DNA of 64,000 nucleotides from Antedon bifida (taxonomy: Eukaryota; Echinodermata; Crinoidea; Comatulida; Antedonidae): NCBI GenBank assembly GCA_963402885.1, contig OY727103.1:9760085-9824084 (forward strand), written 5' to 3'. Shown here piece by piece: positions 55,601 through 61,600 of this stretch. Below the pieces are notes generated by a model. The model did not search any database. It worked only from the letters and a program-made list of their open reading frames with translations, and had not been told where the DNA came from. Made by a program: the position numbers and the translations under genes. Numbering within the stretch: the first letter of the stretch is position 1; every line of letters starts with the position of its first letter.

Positions 55601-58600
55601 AAATGAAGAAAAGAAAATTTCAGTTTCATGATTTATTTACTAATTGCAGTGTGTGCATGTTCAGTTCATGGTATTTGTGAAGACGGAATACTTGGTTCTG
55701 GGAGCTGTTTTTGTCTGGAAGGATGGACAGGTACTGTTTGTAATCACCAACTGCAACCTACACCTGTCTGTAACCCTCCATGCCATAACTATGCAGTTTG
55801 TCGTTATGATGACAAATGTGTCTGTTTGCCACAATATGATGGTAATGGAAGAGAGTGTACAGGTAAACCTACAAAACTTGCTTACTTACCACATGGAGAA
55901 ATAAGTTACTTATTTCTACATGCTTACTATTAACAAAATTGGAGCAGGCTGCAGAAAAGTGTATACAATTTTAAAATAGTGCATTTTAGTATTCAGTATA
56001 AATTAAATTATAATTAACTAAATTTGAACTTGTCACTATGGACAAGTTAGGTCACGCAAAAAAATTATGTTTTTAACGCTATGTGCGCACCACGTGCCTT
56101 ACAATTTTGCACGCGCATAGGAATTTTTACATGCTTAAAATGACATAAAATGTGTAAAAAGTTGATTAGAAATTGATTTTTCATGATTGTATTGAGCATG
56201 GCCATAAACAAAGAATGATTGTTCTAATTTTCCTTAGTACACCCTCTAGTGTAGTATGTAATATCTATGGTTTATCAGTATTGCTATAATATTTAAATTG
56301 TTTACAGAAAAAGATACATGTTCATATTTGAATGGAGGGTGTAGTTCCTTTGCAACATGTTTACAGAGTGAAGGGCAAGTTGTTTGTACATGTGTAGCAA
56401 ACTATGAAGGCAATGGGTGGACATGTAATCCTGTCAATCCGTGTTCAACTGATAATGGTGGGTGCCACAAAGAGGGTCAATGCACACACACAGCTGCGGT
56501 AAGTCACATGTCCAGCACATATCTGGACAACTAGTTGTCCTTCTCAAAATACATTTTTTGTGTCTTTTATTGGAGTTAGAACGACTGTAATCTTATCTCT
56601 GTAAGTTGTTAAATAACAAAATTAAATTAAATGTTACAATCACAATATTAATTACATCCTAAAGCTTTAGGAGAGTCATGTGCAAATGCTTATTATGTTA
56701 TAACTGAAATTTGGTTCTTAGAATCAGCGAACTTGTTCCTGTATCTTACCGTATCTTGGTGATGGTTTCATTTGTGAAATATCTACAAGTACACCATCAA
56801 ACAGAGGGCGGTGTTCTAGTGATAATGGAGGATGCTCCGAAAATGCTGATTGCCATGAAATTCCACCAACAGGTTGGTTTTGTCAATTACACATGTCATG
56901 AATTTTCTTAGACTTTTATCACTGATTGTTTTTCGGGGTGGGGGTGGGGAAGTGGTATGATTCCTCAAACTGTATTTATATTAAACTGGGCTTTGTATCA
57001 TATTTTTATTGTCTCATACAGCCGGGGTTTTTTTTTTTATTGTAAATTATTACACTTTGGAATAAGGGTTGGCATGCTAATGAATTTATTTTCAAGATAT
57101 ACTCGGACCATTAAAATGTAGCACGTTCATAGAAAGACCCTAACACTTATCTTAACTTTTACAGCTATGAGCATGCTCATGTCTTCATTTTGACGGTCCA
57201 AATATATCTCATAATAGGTATTTCTATTGTTTAATGTATATTATGTTTTAGAAAGCAATCCATATGGCAGTAGGCAGTGTATATGTCGAGATGGTTATGT
57301 TGGTAATGGTACACTTTGTAATGGAAACGTGTATGACACATTAGCAACTATCCCAGAATTCTCTCAGTTCTATCGGGTAAGTTAGTAAGTCTAGAAAATT
57401 AAGAAGCATTTGTGATGAGACTGATTCTAAATGTCAGCTGTTGACATTTAATAGTATAAAATGTTGTTTGGTCACTTCCCATAAACAGATGCTATTTCTG
57501 GACCTAAGTGTCAGAATGTTCAAATATAGTTAAAATGGTCCATATACATTCTTCGATGCTCATAGTGCTATCATATTTAACTTAATGTGTTTTTTAAATT
57601 GTTTAAGGCTGTTGTTGATTATGGCATGCCAGGTGTGCAAAAACTACTGGTGAACTCTCAAAGTAAAGTCACTGTTTTTGTACCAATCAACTCTAATTCA
57701 TTTTCTTCGGTAAGACCAATACTTTGATTTTGTAATAGTGCAATTGTGATAGAGGGGATGAACCACTTTGTTTCAAGAACCAGGAAAGGGAAATAAGATG
57801 TTCTCGATACCAAACATTAACGTTCTAATCTAAATGATTTTAATGCACCAATTATAAGCTCATATAAAATACTCAATTTCTAAGGCATTGATTTTATATC
57901 ACAAACTTCTATTATTTCCTCCCATTTCAACAGTCAAGCTTGTTTCACACTTGATGTTGGCGCAATGCAATTGAGTTAACCAATCACAAGAGAGAGTTTG
58001 GGTGACTCATTATGCTGTGATTGGTCAAATTACTTGCCATGCAAGCTTCATGTTACAATTTTGAGATTATTGTGCAATGCTTTTAACATATGTAGACTGC
58101 GCTGTCTATAATTTTTCTGCTCTGGTCCAACTTTTTGCGTAGTTTAGCATTTGACAATCAATTCAAGATTTAAACGGTAGATCATGGAGCTATAAATGTA
58201 ATTAATTTTATAGCTCCATGGGTAGATTAAGTGAATAAAACATGGAGCTATAATAGCTCCATGAATAAAAGCTTAATTTACAAAAGTCATGTGTGTTATA
58301 AAACAAACAATGGATGTTTTGTATCCATTTTTTAAAAGATTGATTTTTGTATTTAACAATAACAATTCAAGAACACATTCTTTCCATTTAACTGTTAAGC
58401 ATAACATTCAATATTTGTGTAACTAGACTGATCAGTTGCATACATTCTTGAATCAAATATCATTGTGACTGTTGTTAAGTTGTTTCAGTAGAGACACATT
58501 TATTAATCTCTAAAACTGATATAATACATTTTTAGGAGCAGTTGAACGATGGTAATCATGTTGTGTCTGGCATCTTATTGACCTCTGACCTTCTAGCTGC

Positions 58601-61600
58601 CACACAGACTGTCAATGCATACTCTGGCCTAACATTAAATATCAACTTTAAAACAGTAGGTCTACCATCTTGATGAATGCATTTTGCTTTGTATGAAACA
58701 TTTACAGTAACTATTCGTTATTTTCGGTTTTTGAGTTGTATTGACTTAGCAATACAGCTTTATTGTTTGTGTATTAGCATCTTGTAGTTATGGTATATTG
58801 ATGATCAACAAGACAGTTACACAATTTGTATTTATATCTTTATGAATAGAAAATTAAATATTGGTTTTTTTTTCAGGAAGAGAAAACTGTGAACAATGTT
58901 ATCGTAAAAGAGGTTGATATTCCAGCAACAAATGGTGTCTTGCATGTAATAATGCTCCCACTAACAACATCTGTTAAAACAACGACGCAGACTTACCAAG
59001 AAACGGTATGTAGCACAAAGTATTAGAAAAGTCACAGTAATGGTTTCCAAACAGCACACCTGATTGTATTATTGCAATTTAATTGGTTAATTACAGTACG
59101 CATCACATGTCATTTGGAATTATAGACCAACCTAACAGAAAATTGATATATACTCGCTCTAATGCACTTTATCTTTCTGTAAAAATTTTGAGAATTTTTG
59201 TCTGATCGCGTTTGAACATCAACTTGTTATGTGCACTGTCTATAACTGCTCTAATCTGCCTTTTTAAATGGTCTAGCTTCCTGGCCTAGCATTTACCATG
59301 GATGGTCTAGCTTCCTGGCCTAGCATTTACCATGGATGGTCTAGCTTCCTGGCCTAGCATTTACCATGGATGGTCTAACCCTCCTGGCCTAGCATTTACA
59401 ATGGATAAATTGAATAAAAGTAGGTTTTATAAAACAAAAAAATTAATTGTTTGTATTTGTTGAATGAAGAGAATATTTATTTTCAACTCACCTCTTCTGT
59501 TGAAAATAGAGCAGTGAATTTTTTAACTCATGAAATATTTTCACCATAAACATTTATTATTGATATGTATGATACACCTGTCTATATCATTCTAATTTCC
59601 TTGGTTAATTTAGTATTACTTTTATTGCACGGTAAAAGTTTTACCAAATGGTTCTATTACATGGCAGCTTTTTGGAAACATTTTGCACCATCTATTTTAA
59701 ATTGTACTCCACTGCCAAAATCAAAGCGATGCCTTTTTAAATCGCCTAGATTTGAGTATTGATTAAAAACGACGGCAGCGGATTAACTGAATAAAAGTTT
59801 AATATACAATAGTAGGTGTGTTGCTGAAATATAATCTTTCATCATTCACCAAATGCCATTATTTGTACCGTTACACGAATATAAAACATTCATTATTTGT
59901 TTTATATTACATCTAAATAATTCCTGTCATTTGAATCAGATTGATTAAATCACAATAAAAGATAGGCCTACAATTGATTCACATTGAACTTTTGTAACAT
60001 ACTTTACATAGCAAAACAATTATATATGTTTGGTTTTTATAATATATTAACTGTTATATTTATTTTGATTTCCGATAGAGCGTGACTGACGGCGGCATGA
60101 GTAGTAGTCGTTTGTTTGCAGGGATCCTCATTTCATTCACCGTTATCTGCGTGATTGGAATCACATCTCTGCTTGTTATGCGAAACAACCATCTTAAAAA
60201 AGTAGATGGCGGTTTTACTGTCAGTAAATTTAAAAAGGTTTGTGTCATTTAATATATAAACAAATCAGGCAAAGAACATTAATTCTAAACTGCCCGGTGA
60301 TATACTGAAATTTAATTAATTAATTTGAAACGATAAAGATGAGGAAATCTGTGAGAATGAGAAAAGTCGCCCCAACCGAGACTCGAACTCGGACCGTCTG
60401 CTTGATATGCAGTTGTCCTAACCATTAGACCACTGGGGCTTTCATGGTATTGTTCGAACTCGATTGGATAGCGACTCTTTAACATTCTCGGCGTGGTCAT
60501 TTAATATATATATATATATATATAAATCCAAAGGCAAATTACTGAAAAAATGACAATGATATATATATATTGTCATTGATTATACCAAAAATGGATTTGT
60601 CCATCGTTTATTTCTTGTTTTTAATGACATTTGTAATCATAATGTTGCTATTGATATTTTTAATCAAATTCCTAAGTTCTTTTAAGAGCATTGTTTCCTA
60701 TGTAATGTCTATGATTATGCATGCTCTGTTTGTACACTTTTTAACTTTCTATATATTTTGTATATATGATATTTTATATTTTTTTTTTGTATTTCTGCTT
60801 TGTTGTTTATATTATAAGGCATCCTGTAATAGGCTTCTAGCTACTTTTTCCGGTCAATAGACAAGTCTGGCAAAGAGCGAAAATTTCTAGTAAACACACT
60901 TTTTAAATAAATCGTAAACTAATATTAATATTGAATTTTGTTAATTCATGAGGGACCACATTTCCATGTAATTTTATGGAAACACTAATGCAGCAACTTC
61001 AACCAAGGCCACCAACCAGCCAGGCAGCTCACCTTAATGTGATCATTAAACTACTGTAAAGTACTTTATAATATAACTGAATGAAAGGATTCCCGCCAAC
61101 TGTGTTTATATTCAGCATCATAGACATTCTGATGACCGCCTCTAGTAAAAAAAAAATTGATGCATGATGTTAAGTAAATTAATTATGTGTGATGCGCAAA
61201 TCAATTCCGAACATAATTATTTCTCAAGAAAATACAATGAAACTTGTATAATAACAATGTCCAAAAACTTATCCTCGGGAAAAGGCACCTTACTGTAAGC
61301 AAAACTTTAATTGTGGAGTCCAAGCAACACACAAAGATCAAATATTTAGTGAATTCATTATACTTATTGAATAACTTTTTTTTTATCAATAGAAAAATAA
61401 TGCTGATGGCGGTGTAGTTTATTTTTCTAATACAAGGAGTGCTGAGGACAATGCTTTTGTTAACCCATCCTTCTCAGAAGTTGGCGAAGAGTCTTTGAAT
61501 ATTGGCAAAGTGAGCATATCATCTTTTATTTTAGTCCCTCTCTTCTACATATTGGAAACAAATGGGAAATGGTGCAGAATATAAAACAATAAATACTGGT

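Noticed and set aside
56872..57607. Search for a Link (hyaluronan-binding) domain before FAS1-7
   Set aside because: No cysteine/tryptophan pattern of a Link module was found in exons or in open stretches of the introns.
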